DNA of 54,472 nucleotides from positions 1-54,472 of the IMG/VR virus record IMGVR_UViG_3300042898_002388; one strand, 5' to 3'. The notes under the pieces were generated by a model. It did not search any database, was not told the origin of the DNA, and saw nothing but the letters and a program-made list of their open reading frames with translations. This DNA comes from a virus. A program made the translations under genes and the position numbers. Below, one piece after another: positions 30,637 through 40,900 of the stretch. Position 1 is the first letter of the stretch. Each line of letters opens with the position of its first letter.

Positions 30637-32019
30637 ATGGCAGAGAAGAATTTTGGTAATTTAGGATTTTCATTTCAACAATCACTTATTAAGTCAATAA
30701 TCGAAAACAAGAAGTACGGAGAAACGATTATTGATGTTTTAGAAAGTAGATATTTTGATAATACATCGTTTAAATTTATCATGGAAAATGTTAAAGAGTT
30801 ATTCAAAACGTATAACACTATACCAAACTACGATACGGTTGCACAAAAGTTAATGGCCGAAGGTGGTAATGACTCAACAAAACACGTTGATACTCTTGAA
30901 GCTATTAAACAATTAGAAGTCAATACTGAATACATACAAGATACCGCCCTTAATTTCTGTAAACAACAGAACTTAAAGAAGAAACTTAAAGATGTACATA
31001 ACATTATTGACAATGGTGAATTTGAATCTTATAATAAGATTGAGGAAATCATACAAAAAGCGTTACAAATCGGTTTAATGAACGATGACGGAACGGATGT
31101 ATTTGAGGACATTGATTTAGCATTAGAAAAGGACAATAGACTTCCAATTGCGACAGGTATTGTTGGAATCGACAACTTGTTAGAGGGTGGACTTGGAAGA
31201 GGAGAATTGGGTATTGTATTAGCTCCTACGGGTACTGGTAAGACTACCTTACTTACTAAAATGGCTAACACGGCATATAACCAAGGATATAATGTTTTAC
31301 AAGTGTTTTTTGAAGATAATCCAGGTAATATTAAAAGAAAACATTATACCATATGGTCAGGTGTTGCACCTAAAGATCAACCAGAAAACGCTGAAGAGGT
31401 AAAAATAAAGGTTAAAGAAGCTGAAGTACAATCTAAAGGTGGAATTAAACTTTTAAAATTAGCGAGTGATAATGTAACAATATCTGAAATAAAAAATAAA
31501 GTTAGAAAATTGATTTCTGACGGATTTAAAATAGATTTGCTACTCATTGATTATGTTGATTGTATATCTCCCGAAAGAAGTGTAAATGGAGAAGAATGGA
31601 AAGGAGAGGGTTCTATTATGAGAAGTTTAGAATCAATGACAGGTGAATTCGATATTGCAATATGGACGGCGACACAAGGTAATAGAGAATCAATTTCATC
31701 TGAAGTTGTTAATAGTGACCAAATGGGAGGATCAATTAAGAAAGCACAAATTGCCCACGTAATTGTTTCAATCGCTAAAACACTTGAACAAAAAGAAAAT
31801 AACTTAGCAACATTAACTTTACTTAAATCACGTATTGGTAGAGACGGTGTTATATTTCAAAACTGTAAGTTCAATAATGAATATCTTGTTATTGATACCG
31901 ACACACAGAATACTCTTCTTGGATTTGAAGAACAAAAAGTACAAGAGAGAGCAACTAGAGCGGCAGATGTCTACAAAAGGACACAAGAAAGAAAGGCAGG
32001 TTTAGTAGTTAAAAATTAA
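30637..32019 (+). CDS. Replicative DNA helicase (gp41/DnaB-like)
   Basis: 460 residues (T4 gp41: 475). N-terminal helical domain (1-130), then the RecA-type ATPase: [18 protein letters not shown] (Walker A at 197-204, Lys202), [10 protein letters not shown] (motif Ia, about 219-228), [11 protein letters not shown] (Walker B, Asp305, at 299-309), the [10 protein letters not shown] motif with a Gln sensor, and [14 protein letters not shown]. The hexameric ring unwinds DNA at the fork on the lagging strand. Upstream it sits with FEN and UvsX, downstream with ribonucleotide reductase. No primase is visible in the window; it is presumably elsewhere. Confidence 0.95.
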   Translation: MAEKNFGNLGFSFQQSLIKSIIENKKYGETIIDVLESRYFDNTSFKFIMENVKELFKTYNTIPNYDTVAQKLMAEGGNDSTKHVDTLEAIKQLEVNTEYIQDTALNFCKQQNLKKKLKDVHNIIDNGEFESYNKIEEIIQKALQIGLMNDDGTDVFEDIDLALEKDNRLPIATGIVGIDNLLEGGLGRGELGIVLAPTGTGKTTLLTKMANTAYNQGYNVLQVFFEDNPGNIKRKHYTIWSGVAPKDQPENAEEVKIKVKEAEVQSKGGIKLLKLASDNVTISEIKNKVRKLISDGFKIDLLLIDYVDCISPERSVNGEEWKGEGSIMRSLESMTGEFDIAIWTATQGNRESISSEVVNSDQMGGSIKKAQIAHVIVSIAKTLEQKENNLATLTLLKSRIGRDGVIFQNCKFNNEYLVIDTDTQNTLLGFEEQKVQERATRAADVYKRTQERKAGLVVKN

Positions 32020-32030
32020 AAAAAATCAAA

Positions 32031-33008
32031 ATGACTGAAAAAATATTACAAGACAATCCAGGGAGATTTGTCGTTTTCCCTATCGAACACCATGACCTAT
32101 GGAAGTTCTATAAACAATCTGAAGCGTCTTTTTGGACAGCTGAAGAAATTGATTTAGGACAAGATGTTTCTGATTGGGAAAATAAACTAAATGCTGACGA
32201 ACAACATTTCGTAAAACATGTATTGGCATTTTTCGCAGCATCTGACGGAATCGTAAATGAAAATTTGGCAATAAACTTCTTAAACGAAGTTCAATATACT
32301 GAAGCTAAGTTTTTCTACGGATTTCAAATTATGATGGAGAACATCCATAGTGAAACATATTCACTTTTAATTGACACTTTGGTAAAAGACAAAGATGAAC
32401 AACATTTCTTATTCAATGCTATCGACACAATTCCTGCTGTTAAAAAGAAAGCTGATTGGGCATTAAAATGGATTAATTCAGAGTCGTTTGTTGATAGATT
32501 AATTGCATTTGCTGCGGTTGAAGGTATCTTCTTTTCAGGTTCATTCTGTTCAATTTTTTGGTTAAAGAAAAGAGGGTTATTACCCGGACTTACATTTTCA
32601 AATGAATTGATATCTCGTGATGAAGGTATGCATTGTGATTTTGCATGTCATATCTATAATCAACATATTCAAAATAAAGTAAAACCTGAAAGAATTAAAG
32701 AAATTATATGTGGGGCTTTAGAGATTGAAAAAGAATTTATACTTGAGGCATTACCAGTTCGTTTAATCGGTATGAACTCAGATTTAATGTCACAATATCT
32801 TGAATTTGTAACTGATAGATTATTGATTGCCTTAGGAGTATCTAAAGTTTATAACTCAGAGAATCCATTTGATTTTATGCAAAACATTGCATTACAAGGT
32901 AAAACAAATTTCTTTGAGAAAAGAGTTGCCGAGTATCAAAAAGCTGGTGTGAATAAAACAAACGAATCTGAAGATTTAGATTCTGCATTTGGTGATGTTG
33001 ATTTTTAA
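32031..33008 (+). CDS. nrdB: Class I ribonucleotide reductase, beta (radical) subunit
   Basis: 325 residues. Dimetal-site ligands are all present: Asp72 (AASDGI), Glu103 and His106 ([10 protein letters not shown]), Glu164 (AAVEGIF), Glu198 and His201 ([10 protein letters not shown]). The radical tyrosine Tyr110 is seven residues after Glu103, as in E. coli NrdB (Glu115/Tyr122). It makes the stable tyrosyl radical used by the alpha subunit. The C-terminus (SAFGDVDF) is the short acidic tail that docks in alpha. It lies 11 bases after the helicase and 15 bases before nrdA; the order beta-alpha is the reverse of many bacterial operons. Confidence 0.97.
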   Translation: MTEKILQDNPGRFVVFPIEHHDLWKFYKQSEASFWTAEEIDLGQDVSDWENKLNADEQHFVKHVLAFFAASDGIVNENLAINFLNEVQYTEAKFFYGFQIMMENIHSETYSLLIDTLVKDKDEQHFLFNAIDTIPAVKKKADWALKWINSESFVDRLIAFAAVEGIFFSGSFCSIFWLKKRGLLPGLTFSNELISRDEGMHCDFACHIYNQHIQNKVKPERIKEIICGALEIEKEFILEALPVRLIGMNSDLMSQYLEFVTDRLLIALGVSKVYNSENPFDFMQNIALQGKTNFFEKRVAEYQKAGVNKTNESEDLDSAFGDVDF

Positions 33009-33023
33009 AATTAGAAAATAAAA

Positions 33024-35456
33024 ATGAAAGTAAAAAAAAGAGACGGTTCCTTAGAGGAGATGAGATACGATAAGATTACAAGAAGAATAAGTGTATTTTG
33101 TAGTGATTTAAATTTAGAATACATAGACCCAACCTACGTTACTTTAAAAGTTACACAAGGAATATATGATGGAATTTCTACAACTGAATTAGATGTTCTT
33201 GCTGCAGAAACTGCGGCGGCGATGGCCACAACACATCCTGATTATTCAAAATTAGCAGGAAGACTTGCCGTTTCTAATTTACATAAAACAACTCATAAGA
33301 AATTTTCACAATGTATTAAAGAACTATATTCTTTTATTGAACCAAAAACAGGTAAAGAATCTTCTTTAATTGATGAAGGAGTTTATGAGTTTGTCATGAA
33401 CAATAAAGAATCACTTGACGGTTCAATTCACCAAGAAAGAGATTTGGATTTCGATTATTTTGGTTTTAAAACATTAGAACGTTCATATCTATTAAAGATA
33501 GGTGAACGTATTATTGAAAGACCACAATACATGTATATGAGAGTCGCGGTAGGTATTTGTAAAGGTGATGTTGGAACTGCGATTCGTATTTATGATGACT
33601 TATCCCAACATTATTACACACATGCAACCCCAACGCTGTTTAATGCCGGCACAAAACGAGCTCAAATGTCATCTTGTTTTTTAATTGGAAATAAAGGTGA
33701 TGATATTGATGGGTTGTTTGATACAATCAAAGATGTGGCTAAGATTTCTAAATGGGCTGGTGGAATTGGTTTACACGTTCATGATGTTAGAGCCAAAGGT
33801 TCTTATATAAAAGGAACAGGAGGTCTTTCAGATGGTCTGTTACCAATGTTAAAAACATACAATGAGGTTGCTCGATGGATTAATCAAGGTGGTAAACGTA
33901 AAGGTTCTTTTGCTATTTATCTTGAACCTTGGCATTCAGATATTTTTGATTTTATTGATTTAAGAAAGAATCATGGTAAGGAAGAAATGAGAGCGAGAGA
34001 TTTATTCTTAGCGATGTGGACTCCCGATTTATTTATGCAACGTGTTGAAAGTGATGGAGATTGGTCCCTATTTTCACCTGACGAGGCGCCAGGATTATCC
34101 GACGCTTACGACAGTCCTGAAGATAAAGCATTCACTCGTTTATATGAATCATATGAAAAGGATGGTAAGGCAAGAAAAGTAGTTAAGGCAAGAAAATTAA
34201 TGGACGCAATCTTAACTGCACAAATTGAAACGGGAACACCTTACATGTTATACAAGGACCCAGCGAATTATAAATCAAATCAAAAGAATTTAGGTACTAT
34301 TAAATCTTCAAATTTATGTACAGAAATTATTGAATATAGTTCACCAACTGAACAAGCAGTTTGTAATTTAGCATCAATCGCGTTACCAAAATATATCCTT
34401 GATGGAGAATTCAATCATGAGTTACTTTATGAATACACATATCAAGTTGTTAAGAACTTAAACAATGTAATTGATTTAAACTTCTACCCAACCGAAGAAA
34501 CTAAACGTTCAAACTTTAGACATCGTCCTGTTGGTTTAGGTGTTCAAGGTTTGGCGGACGTAATGTGTAAATTGGCTTTACCTTTTGAATCTGAAATGGC
34601 TGATAAATTACAAACAGATATTTTTGAAACAATTTATTTTGCGGCATTAACTTCATCAAAAGATTTAGCGAAAGAATTTGGTCCATATGAAACAATTGTA
34701 GGTTCACCAATTGAAAAGGGTATTTTACAATATGAAATGTGGGGTAAAAAAGATTCAGATTTATCAGGTCGTTGGGATTGGAAATCTTTAAGAAAAGAAA
34801 TTAAAACAAATGGTGTTAGAAATTCATTATTAGTTGCACCAATGCCAACTGCATCGACTGCACAAATTTTAGGTAATAATGAAGCGTTTGAACCGTTTAC
34901 AACTAACTTATATTCTCGTAGAACATTAAGTGGTGAATTTATTATGATTAATAAACACTTGGTTTATGATTTAATAAAAATTGGTTTATGGAATGAAGGT
35001 ATTAAAAATAAACTAATCATGGAAAATGGTTCAGTTCAAAACATACCTGAAATTCCTACAGAAATGAAGGAAGTATATAAGACCGTTTGGGAAATGTCAC
35101 AAAAGAGAATTTTACAAATGGCAGCCAATAGAAGTGTTTTTATTGATCAGTCACAATCATTGAATTTATTTGTGGATAACGCTACCAAACCCAAATTATT
35201 AGCCGCACATTTATTTGGTTGGAAATTGGGGTTAAAAACGGGTATGTATTATTTAAGAACAAGAGCGGCGGTGGATGCAATTAAAGGTTTGGGTGTGGAT
35301 ATGTCAACATCAAAACCAATTGAACAAACGTCATCAGTAAATAATGTTGAAGTACCAAAAAATAATTCTTTAATAAGTGAAGAAACACCTGAGGTAGTAA
35401 TGACATCGGAAAAACCAGTAGACTCTCCATTTGATTGTGAGGGATGTGGTTCTTAA
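33024..35456 (+). CDS. nrdA: Class I ribonucleotide reductase, alpha (catalytic) subunit
   Basis: 810 residues. An N-terminal ATP-cone (residues 1-90, beginning VKKRDGSLEEMRYDKITRRI) indicates allosteric on/off control by ATP/dATP. The catalytic barrel carries Cys218 (SSCFLIG) and Cys447 (AVCNLASI) as the redox pair, and the NLCTE motif with Asn430, thiyl Cys432 and Glu434, equivalent to E. coli Asn437/Cys439/Glu441. MPTASTAQILGNNEAFEP is the phosphate-binding segment. The C-terminal CEGC supplies the thioredoxin/glutaredoxin-reducible pair. It makes dNDPs for phage DNA synthesis. The stop is followed at once by the structured RNA and terminator at 35457-35555. Confidence 0.97.
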   Translation: MKVKKRDGSLEEMRYDKITRRISVFCSDLNLEYIDPTYVTLKVTQGIYDGISTTELDVLAAETAAAMATTHPDYSKLAGRLAVSNLHKTTHKKFSQCIKELYSFIEPKTGKESSLIDEGVYEFVMNNKESLDGSIHQERDLDFDYFGFKTLERSYLLKIGERIIERPQYMYMRVAVGICKGDVGTAIRIYDDLSQHYYTHATPTLFNAGTKRAQMSSCFLIGNKGDDIDGLFDTIKDVAKISKWAGGIGLHVHDVRAKGSYIKGTGGLSDGLLPMLKTYNEVARWINQGGKRKGSFAIYLEPWHSDIFDFIDLRKNHGKEEMRARDLFLAMWTPDLFMQRVESDGDWSLFSPDEAPGLSDAYDSPEDKAFTRLYESYEKDGKARKVVKARKLMDAILTAQIETGTPYMLYKDPANYKSNQKNLGTIKSSNLCTEIIEYSSPTEQAVCNLASIALPKYILDGEFNHELLYEYTYQVVKNLNNVIDLNFYPTEETKRSNFRHRPVGLGVQGLADVMCKLALPFESEMADKLQTDIFETIYFAALTSSKDLAKEFGPYETIVGSPIEKGILQYEMWGKKDSDLSGRWDWKSLRKEIKTNGVRNSLLVAPMPTASTAQILGNNEAFEPFTTNLYSRRTLSGEFIMINKHLVYDLIKIGLWNEGIKNKLIMENGSVQNIPEIPTEMKEVYKTVWEMSQKRILQMAANRSVFIDQSQSLNLFVDNATKPKLLAAHLFGWKLGLKTGMYYLRTRAAVDAIKGLGVDMSTSKPIEQTSSVNNVEVPKNNSLISEETPEVVMTSEKPVDSPFDCEGCGS

Positions 35457-35460
35457 AATA

Positions 35461-35530
35461 ATGGGAGACCCCTTGAAGAGTACTCCCAGGTCTTGAGAAT
35501 ATAGGGGGTGAATATTAAGACACTAATTTA
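35461..35530 (+). ncRNA. Structured RNA with two hairpins and complementary loops, 3' of nrdA
   Basis: Hairpin 1: GGGAG (35463-35467) with CTCCC (35483-35487), 15-base loop ACCCCTTGAAGAGTA. Hairpin 2: GTCTT (35490-35494) with AAGAC (35517-35521) and, after a GAG bulge, AATAT (35498-35502) with ATATT (35512-35516), loop AGGGGGTGA. ACCCC in loop 1 is complementary to GGGGT in loop 2, so a kissing-loop contact of at least five G-C-rich pairs can form. The region is far richer in G and C than its surroundings. A UUCG terminator follows 9 bases later. No protein-coding signal. It could be a small RNA, an mRNA 3' end protecting structure, or a ligand-sensing element. I recognise no known family. 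Confidence 0.6.
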
Positions 35531-35555
35531 AATCCAGCTTCGGCTGGATTTTTTT
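35531..35555 (+). terminator. UUCG-loop rho-independent terminator
   Basis: AATCCAGC-TTCG-GCTGGATT (eight perfect pairs closed by C(UUCG)G, one of the most stable tetraloops), followed by a T run. It ends the replication/RNR block. Confidence 0.93.
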
Positions 35556-35581
35556 ATTTATTACCATTTTATATTAGTTTA

Positions 35582-35589
35582 TATTTATA
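35582..35589 (+). promoter_or_regulatory. Late-promoter-like octamer TATTTATA (gp25 operon)
   Basis: The octamer ends only 3 bases before the ATG of the gp25 gene at 35593, too close for a normal T4-type start point. Either the transcript is leaderless or the motif acts differently here. Confidence 0.45.
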
Positions 35590-35592
35590 GGT

Positions 35593-36042
35593 ATGGCGAC
35601 ATATGGTATAGATTTTCCTTTCCGAGATAGTTTAGAAGGAAAGTTTTTAAAAATGACAGGAGAGGCAGAAAGAGAGATTAGAGGAAACCTAATTCATCTT
35701 TTACTGACAAGAAAAGGTAGTAGATATTTCTTACCTGATTTTGGTACCCGTTTATATCAATTTATCTTCGACCAAAACGATATGGTAACATTCGGATTGA
35801 TTGAAAGTGAGATTAGAGAGACGGTAAAAACCTATATCCCTAATTTAGATATCACATCAATTAATGTCATGTCCGCGGAGGATGACCCCGATGAAACAAC
35901 CACATTTAACATGATGGAAGATGAAAGACTATTCAGGGTTTCCGACCATTCAACCAAACCATATACTGCCAAAGTAAAAATTGAATACACAGTAACTAAT
36001 GGAGCATTTTCAACTTCAGATTTTGTAATATTAAACATTTAA
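35593..36042 (+). CDS. Baseplate wedge protein gp25
   Basis: 149 residues (T4 gp25: 132). The family signature is clear: YGIDFPFRDS at the start, REIRGNLIHLLLTRKGSRYFLPDFGTRLYQFIFDQND (the EPR-like core region with the GxR..PxFG-[ST]-x-L motif), and ESEIRETVKTYIPNLDITSINV. gp25 is the most conserved wedge protein of contractile machines and joins the sheath to the wedge via gp6. There is one base between its stop and the gp6 start, so the two are co-translated. The start is fixed by the MATYGIDFPF alignment. Confidence 0.95.
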   Translation: MATYGIDFPFRDSLEGKFLKMTGEAEREIRGNLIHLLLTRKGSRYFLPDFGTRLYQFIFDQNDMVTFGLIESEIRETVKTYIPNLDITSINVMSAEDDPDETTTFNMMEDERLFRVSDHSTKPYTAKVKIEYTVTNGAFSTSDFVILNI

Positions 36043-36043
36043 G

Positions 36044-37876
36044 ATGAGTAAAAAAATATCATATGCAACCCGTGATTTTGCGGGTTTAAGACAGGAATTA
36101 GTAAACCTAACTAAACAATATTATCCTGATTTGGTTAAAAACACCAATGATGCGTCAATATATTCTGTATTGTTAGATTTAAACGCGGCTGTTACCGATA
36201 ACTTACATTATCACATTGATAGGGTTTGGCAAGAAACTATGTTGGACTTTGCTCAACAAAGACAATCGTTATATCACATTGCAAAAACCTACGGACTTAA
36301 AATACCCGGTAACAGACCATCGGTTTGTTTGTGTGATTTCTCAATAAATGTACCTGTTAGAGGAGACAAGGAAGATGAAAGATATTTGGGTATTTTAAAA
36401 ACAGGAGCTCAAGTTTCAGGTGGTGGACAAGTTTTTGAAACATTAGAGGATATTGATTTCTCTAGTCCATTTAACACTAAAGGGGAACCAAATAGACTTA
36501 AAATACCAAACTTTAATGCAAATAACACTTTAGTTTCCTACACAATCACAAAAAGAGATGCGGTTGTTAACGGTGTTAGTAAAATATATAGAAAAATTAT
36601 AAATCAAACAGATCAAAAACCGTTCTTGAAGTTATTTTTACCTGAACAAAATGTTTTAGGTGTTGTTTCAATTATACATAAAGAGGGTACGTCATTTGGT
36701 GCAAACCCAACACCAAGTGAATTTTTAACAACCACAAATAAGTGGTATGAAGTTAAAAGTTTAATACAAAATAGAGTTTTTATACCCGATTCAACGGCGG
36801 TTTCAGATAAGGATAATTTTAAATCTGGAGTCTACAAAGACGTTACAAATAAGTTTATAACTGAATATACACCTGAAGGATATTTCTCATTGATATTTGG
36901 TTCTGGGACTGTTAATCCATTAGATAATTTGGATAATTACATGACGGGTCAATTAAAAGTGAATTTAGCGAGTTATTTAAACAATTTATCATTAGGTGCA
37001 GTACCAAAAACAGATACAACATTATTCGTAAAATACAGAATTGGTGGTGGTAAAAATTCAAACGTAGGTGTAAACGTCGTAAACAGTATTGATACTGTCG
37101 AATTCAATGTAAACGGACCTGTTAGTTCAACAAACACTCAAGTCATACAATCTTTAAAAGTTACTAATATCACACCTGCGGTAGGTGGTGCTGACCAACC
37201 AACAATTGAGGAATTAAGAAATATGATTTCATATAATTTCGCAGCACAAGATAGGGCGGTTACATTAAATGACTATAAATCGTTAATAGAGGTCATGCCA
37301 TCGACTTTCGGAGCACCGGCTAAGGTAAACGTCATGGAAGAAGATAATAAGGTTAAAATCAAAATATTATCATATGATGATAAAGGTAATTTAACTGACA
37401 CAGTTTCTAACACATTAAAAAATAATATCATTAATTATCTATCTGAATATAGAATGATAAATGATTACATAGATATTGCAAATGGTGAGGTTATAGACTT
37501 AGGATTGGAAATTGATTTGATTATTGATAAAAATGAAAACCCTTCTGATATCATAAAAACAACAATTAACAATACGATTGATTTCTTCTCATTTGATAAA
37601 AGAAAGATGGGAGACCCGTTATTTGTTGGTGATTTGATTAGACAAGTTGGTCAAGAAAATGGTGTAATCAACGTAATTGATGTTAGAGTTTTCAATAAAA
37701 TCGGTGGCCAATATTCATCTGCTGAAGTTTCACAATCATACGTAAATGATAGTACCAAAGAGATACAACAGAGTGACATGACTATTTTTATGAAATCTAA
37801 CCAAATTTACCAAATTAGATTCCCAAATGTCGATATCAAAGTTAGAACTAAAACATTAGGAACGACTACATATTAA
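36044..37876 (+). CDS. Baseplate wedge protein gp6 (gpJ-like)
   Basis: 610 residues (T4 gp6: 660). ATRDFAGLRQELVNLTKQYYPDL near the start, NDASIYSVLLDLNAAVTDNLHYHIDRVWQE and RQSLYHIAKTYGLKIPGNRPS are the standard N-terminal helices of gp6/gpJ proteins. The middle has a beta domain with YFSLIFGSGTVNPLD, then QPTIEELRNMISYNFAAQDRAVTLNDYKSLIEVMP, the conserved J-family segment. The C-terminus has FFSFDKRKMGDPLFVGDLIRQVG. It forms the dimeric ring of the baseplate wedge with gp25. One base after gp25 stop; a 57-base gap follows. Confidence 0.95.
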   Translation: MSKKISYATRDFAGLRQELVNLTKQYYPDLVKNTNDASIYSVLLDLNAAVTDNLHYHIDRVWQETMLDFAQQRQSLYHIAKTYGLKIPGNRPSVCLCDFSINVPVRGDKEDERYLGILKTGAQVSGGGQVFETLEDIDFSSPFNTKGEPNRLKIPNFNANNTLVSYTITKRDAVVNGVSKIYRKIINQTDQKPFLKLFLPEQNVLGVVSIIHKEGTSFGANPTPSEFLTTTNKWYEVKSLIQNRVFIPDSTAVSDKDNFKSGVYKDVTNKFITEYTPEGYFSLIFGSGTVNPLDNLDNYMTGQLKVNLASYLNNLSLGAVPKTDTTLFVKYRIGGGKNSNVGVNVVNSIDTVEFNVNGPVSSTNTQVIQSLKVTNITPAVGGADQPTIEELRNMISYNFAAQDRAVTLNDYKSLIEVMPSTFGAPAKVNVMEEDNKVKIKILSYDDKGNLTDTVSNTLKNNIINYLSEYRMINDYIDIANGEVIDLGLEIDLIIDKNENPSDIIKTTINNTIDFFSFDKRKMGDPLFVGDLIRQVGQENGVINVIDVRVFNKIGGQYSSAEVSQSYVNDSTKEIQQSDMTIFMKSNQIYQIRFPNVDIKVRTKTLGTTTY

Positions 37877-37916
37877 AATGTTTTTTCGTTATAATAATAG
37901 AAAACCCGATCGTTTC

Positions 37917-37924
37917 TATTTATT
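37917..37924 (+). promoter_or_regulatory. Near-match late octamer TATTTATT
   Basis: Nine bases before the ATG at 37934, one mismatch from TATTTATA; possible promoter of the large wedge/fibre genes. Confidence 0.3.
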
Positions 37925-37933
37925 ATAAGAATC

Positions 37934-40900
37934 ATGCAAAAACATAGAATTTTAACCAACGTTGGTAAGGACAACAAGATTACCGTCGAACTAAAGCAAG
38001 ATTATGAATTGTTAGAAATTCTATCTTTAAAGTTCAGTCAGAAAGACGCGTACGCCTCGTTTTGCTCAGATTATGGTGTTGTTTGTGGTAGGATTTCGGT
38101 TAACAATGGTTTAGGTATACCAAATGCAAGAGTTTCAATATTTGTTCCGTTAAAAGACGAACACAAAAATGACCCCGTAATTTCAGCTTTATATCCATAT
38201 AAAGAGGCTGATGACAAAAATGAGGCGGGTTACAAATACAATTTATTACCATCTAGACAACAACACGGAGGACATGAACCAACAGGTACGTTCTTTGACC
38301 AAACCGATATTTTAACAAGAGAAGAAATTTTGGAGGTTTTCGAAACCTATTATTCTTATACGGTTAAAACTAATGAGGCTGGTGATTTTATGATTTGGGG
38401 TGTACCATTAGGTAACCAAACATTACATGTCGATGTAGATTTATCAGACATTGGAGCGTTTTCATTAAGACCATATGATTTAATGAGACAAGGTGCTGGT
38501 GTTGATAAATTTAAAAACAAATACAAATTTAAATCTTCAGAAGATTTAATAACCCTTCCTCAAATTATTTCATATAATAAATCAATTGAAGTATATCCAT
38601 TTTGGGGTAATGAAGATTATTGTGAAATTGGTTTAACAAGAACTGATTTTGATTTGACAGAAAGAGGTGTCACTATAAAACCTAAAGCATATTTAATCGG
38701 AGGAGTTTACACTGACGGTGGAAAAAATTCAATAAGTAAAACTTGTGTACCAAGGGCTAAGATGGGACGTAAGTGTGACTTACTTGCCAAATCGGCTAAA
38801 GTAGAATTAATTAGATTCACACCGGTTAAAGATGAAAATAATAAACCAGTCTTAGAGGAGGTAATTCTTAATGAAGATGTTCCAGATGATGGTGGTTTTG
38901 TAATTCCTTTGGAAATGAATATGGATTTCATTTACACTAACGAGTTTGGTGAAAATGAAATAACAAATGACCCAAATAAAGGAGTTGCGACTTCCGCATG
39001 TTATCGAGCAAGAATTAACATAAATGATAATGATTTATCAAGAGTTAGACAAAACGCTGATTTTTTAATTCCAAACATTAGAGAGTATGGTTCATATAAT
39101 AGTACTACTTGGACTATAGATGATAAATCGTATGCATGGTCATTAGATTGGGCTGATTATCCAACAACTGCAGTTAGTAATGACGGGTCATTAGGGATTT
39201 TATATAATGAAAATGGAAAGTATTTTCCGAAAGATTATTTCTATAGATTTAATTATAATAAAGTTTATACTGTTTCATCATTTCAAAGTTCATATCATAA
39301 TGATAATCTATTCACTAAAGATAGATTTATAGGTCTTAAAGAATTAGTACCCAATGAAGAAGAAGATTGTGGTGATCATTTAACACCTCCTGTGAATTTT
39401 GGACTTAAGAATTATACATTTACATTATTAATTGCCGACGTATTATTGTTTTTTGAACAATTAATAAATGTTGTTACATTAACATTTTTTAACACCATTG
39501 CTAAAGTATTTCATGGACTTGCAGATGCTGTTGATTTTTTCCCAATTAAAAGATTGTCAAGATCTATTAGAAAATTTGCGTATAGAATTCAAGATTCATC
39601 ACAAAGAGCTTTGTACCTAATAACATATCCCGAATGTGAAGAGTGTAATGATGCTAATAATTTATATGGTATACAAGGTAGTACATCAACAAGTTCAGAA
39701 TATTGTCAAGTTGGTACGATAGAAATTACGGGTTCTGGAGATCAATCATATAGAATTTTAAATGCTGCTAATTTTAATAGTGCAGTTCCTGATGTTGGTA
39801 TTTGTGTTGGTACGGCAAGCCCATTAGTTGATATTAATGATTTTATTAATAGACAAAGTGATTATGTTATTTCATTTTATGGTAATAACATTAGTTTAGA
39901 TGACACACCATTCAGTGATGATGGTAGTGGAGGTATACTTTTTGATGATACATCTGGTTTTTTCTCAGACTCATCACTATATACTTTAATTATTAAAGAT
40001 AAAAACGCAACATCTAACCCAAGTAGTAATTTAGTTACACTTGAATCAGGTTGTGAACTTTATGATGTACCATATAATGAATCATTAGTTGCAATATATT
40101 ATGTTGGTACAGGAAGAACTGAAACAACAGTATACACACCAGGGTTGGACGTAACGGCAACAAAATTATCCGATACCACTAATTTTAAATTACCAACAAA
40201 TTATGAAGGAGAATCTTATTCACCAATAACAAAATCAGGTTATAGCGAATTTTCAAATGGAGGATTTTATATAACACCAGGTTCATTATCTAACAAAAGA
40301 TTATTTGATATCCTTATAGAATATAGAAGACGAAAAAGAGTTGGAAAAATGTTTTGTGGTGGAATTGTAAATTATGCTTTTATTGACAATTGGTTATCAG
40401 GTTCATTATATTTCTTTCAATTTAAAGCTAAAAAAATGTCCGATGCTGTGAATAATGCAAACGAAAACACTGCAAAATATTGTAGAGACGTTGTTAGATT
40501 TGTTGTTACACAAGGAAGGTTTTATTATAGGTCAACTAAATTTAACGGAACATTTGTTCCATCAGTTGAAACGTTCGGTAATTCAAGTGTGTATAAAAGA
40601 ATCGGAACTCCAACCACATTTGTTGATTTAGGACCAAGAGATGAATTTATAAAAGAAATAACAACAGACCCAACTTTAGATGTTAATTCTTCAGTTGTAA
40701 GGTCAATTGGTGCAACTTCATATCAAAACTTTGGTGAGATTTTAGGATTAACAATAAATTATAGATTAGATGTTAGTAATAGTGAATTTGAACTAAAAGA
40801 TTTTTTTACAAATTCAGGATTTTCATCAATTAAACTTAGTGATGTTTTAGATGGTGATATTTTACAATTAATATCAACAAATTGTGAAACTGGAATAGAA

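Noticed and set aside
35461-35505. 15-codon in-frame extension of nrdA by stop read-through
   Set aside because: The NrdA C-terminus already ends in the expected CEGC-G-S motif, and the extension is short and not protein-like; the bases are better explained by RNA hairpins.
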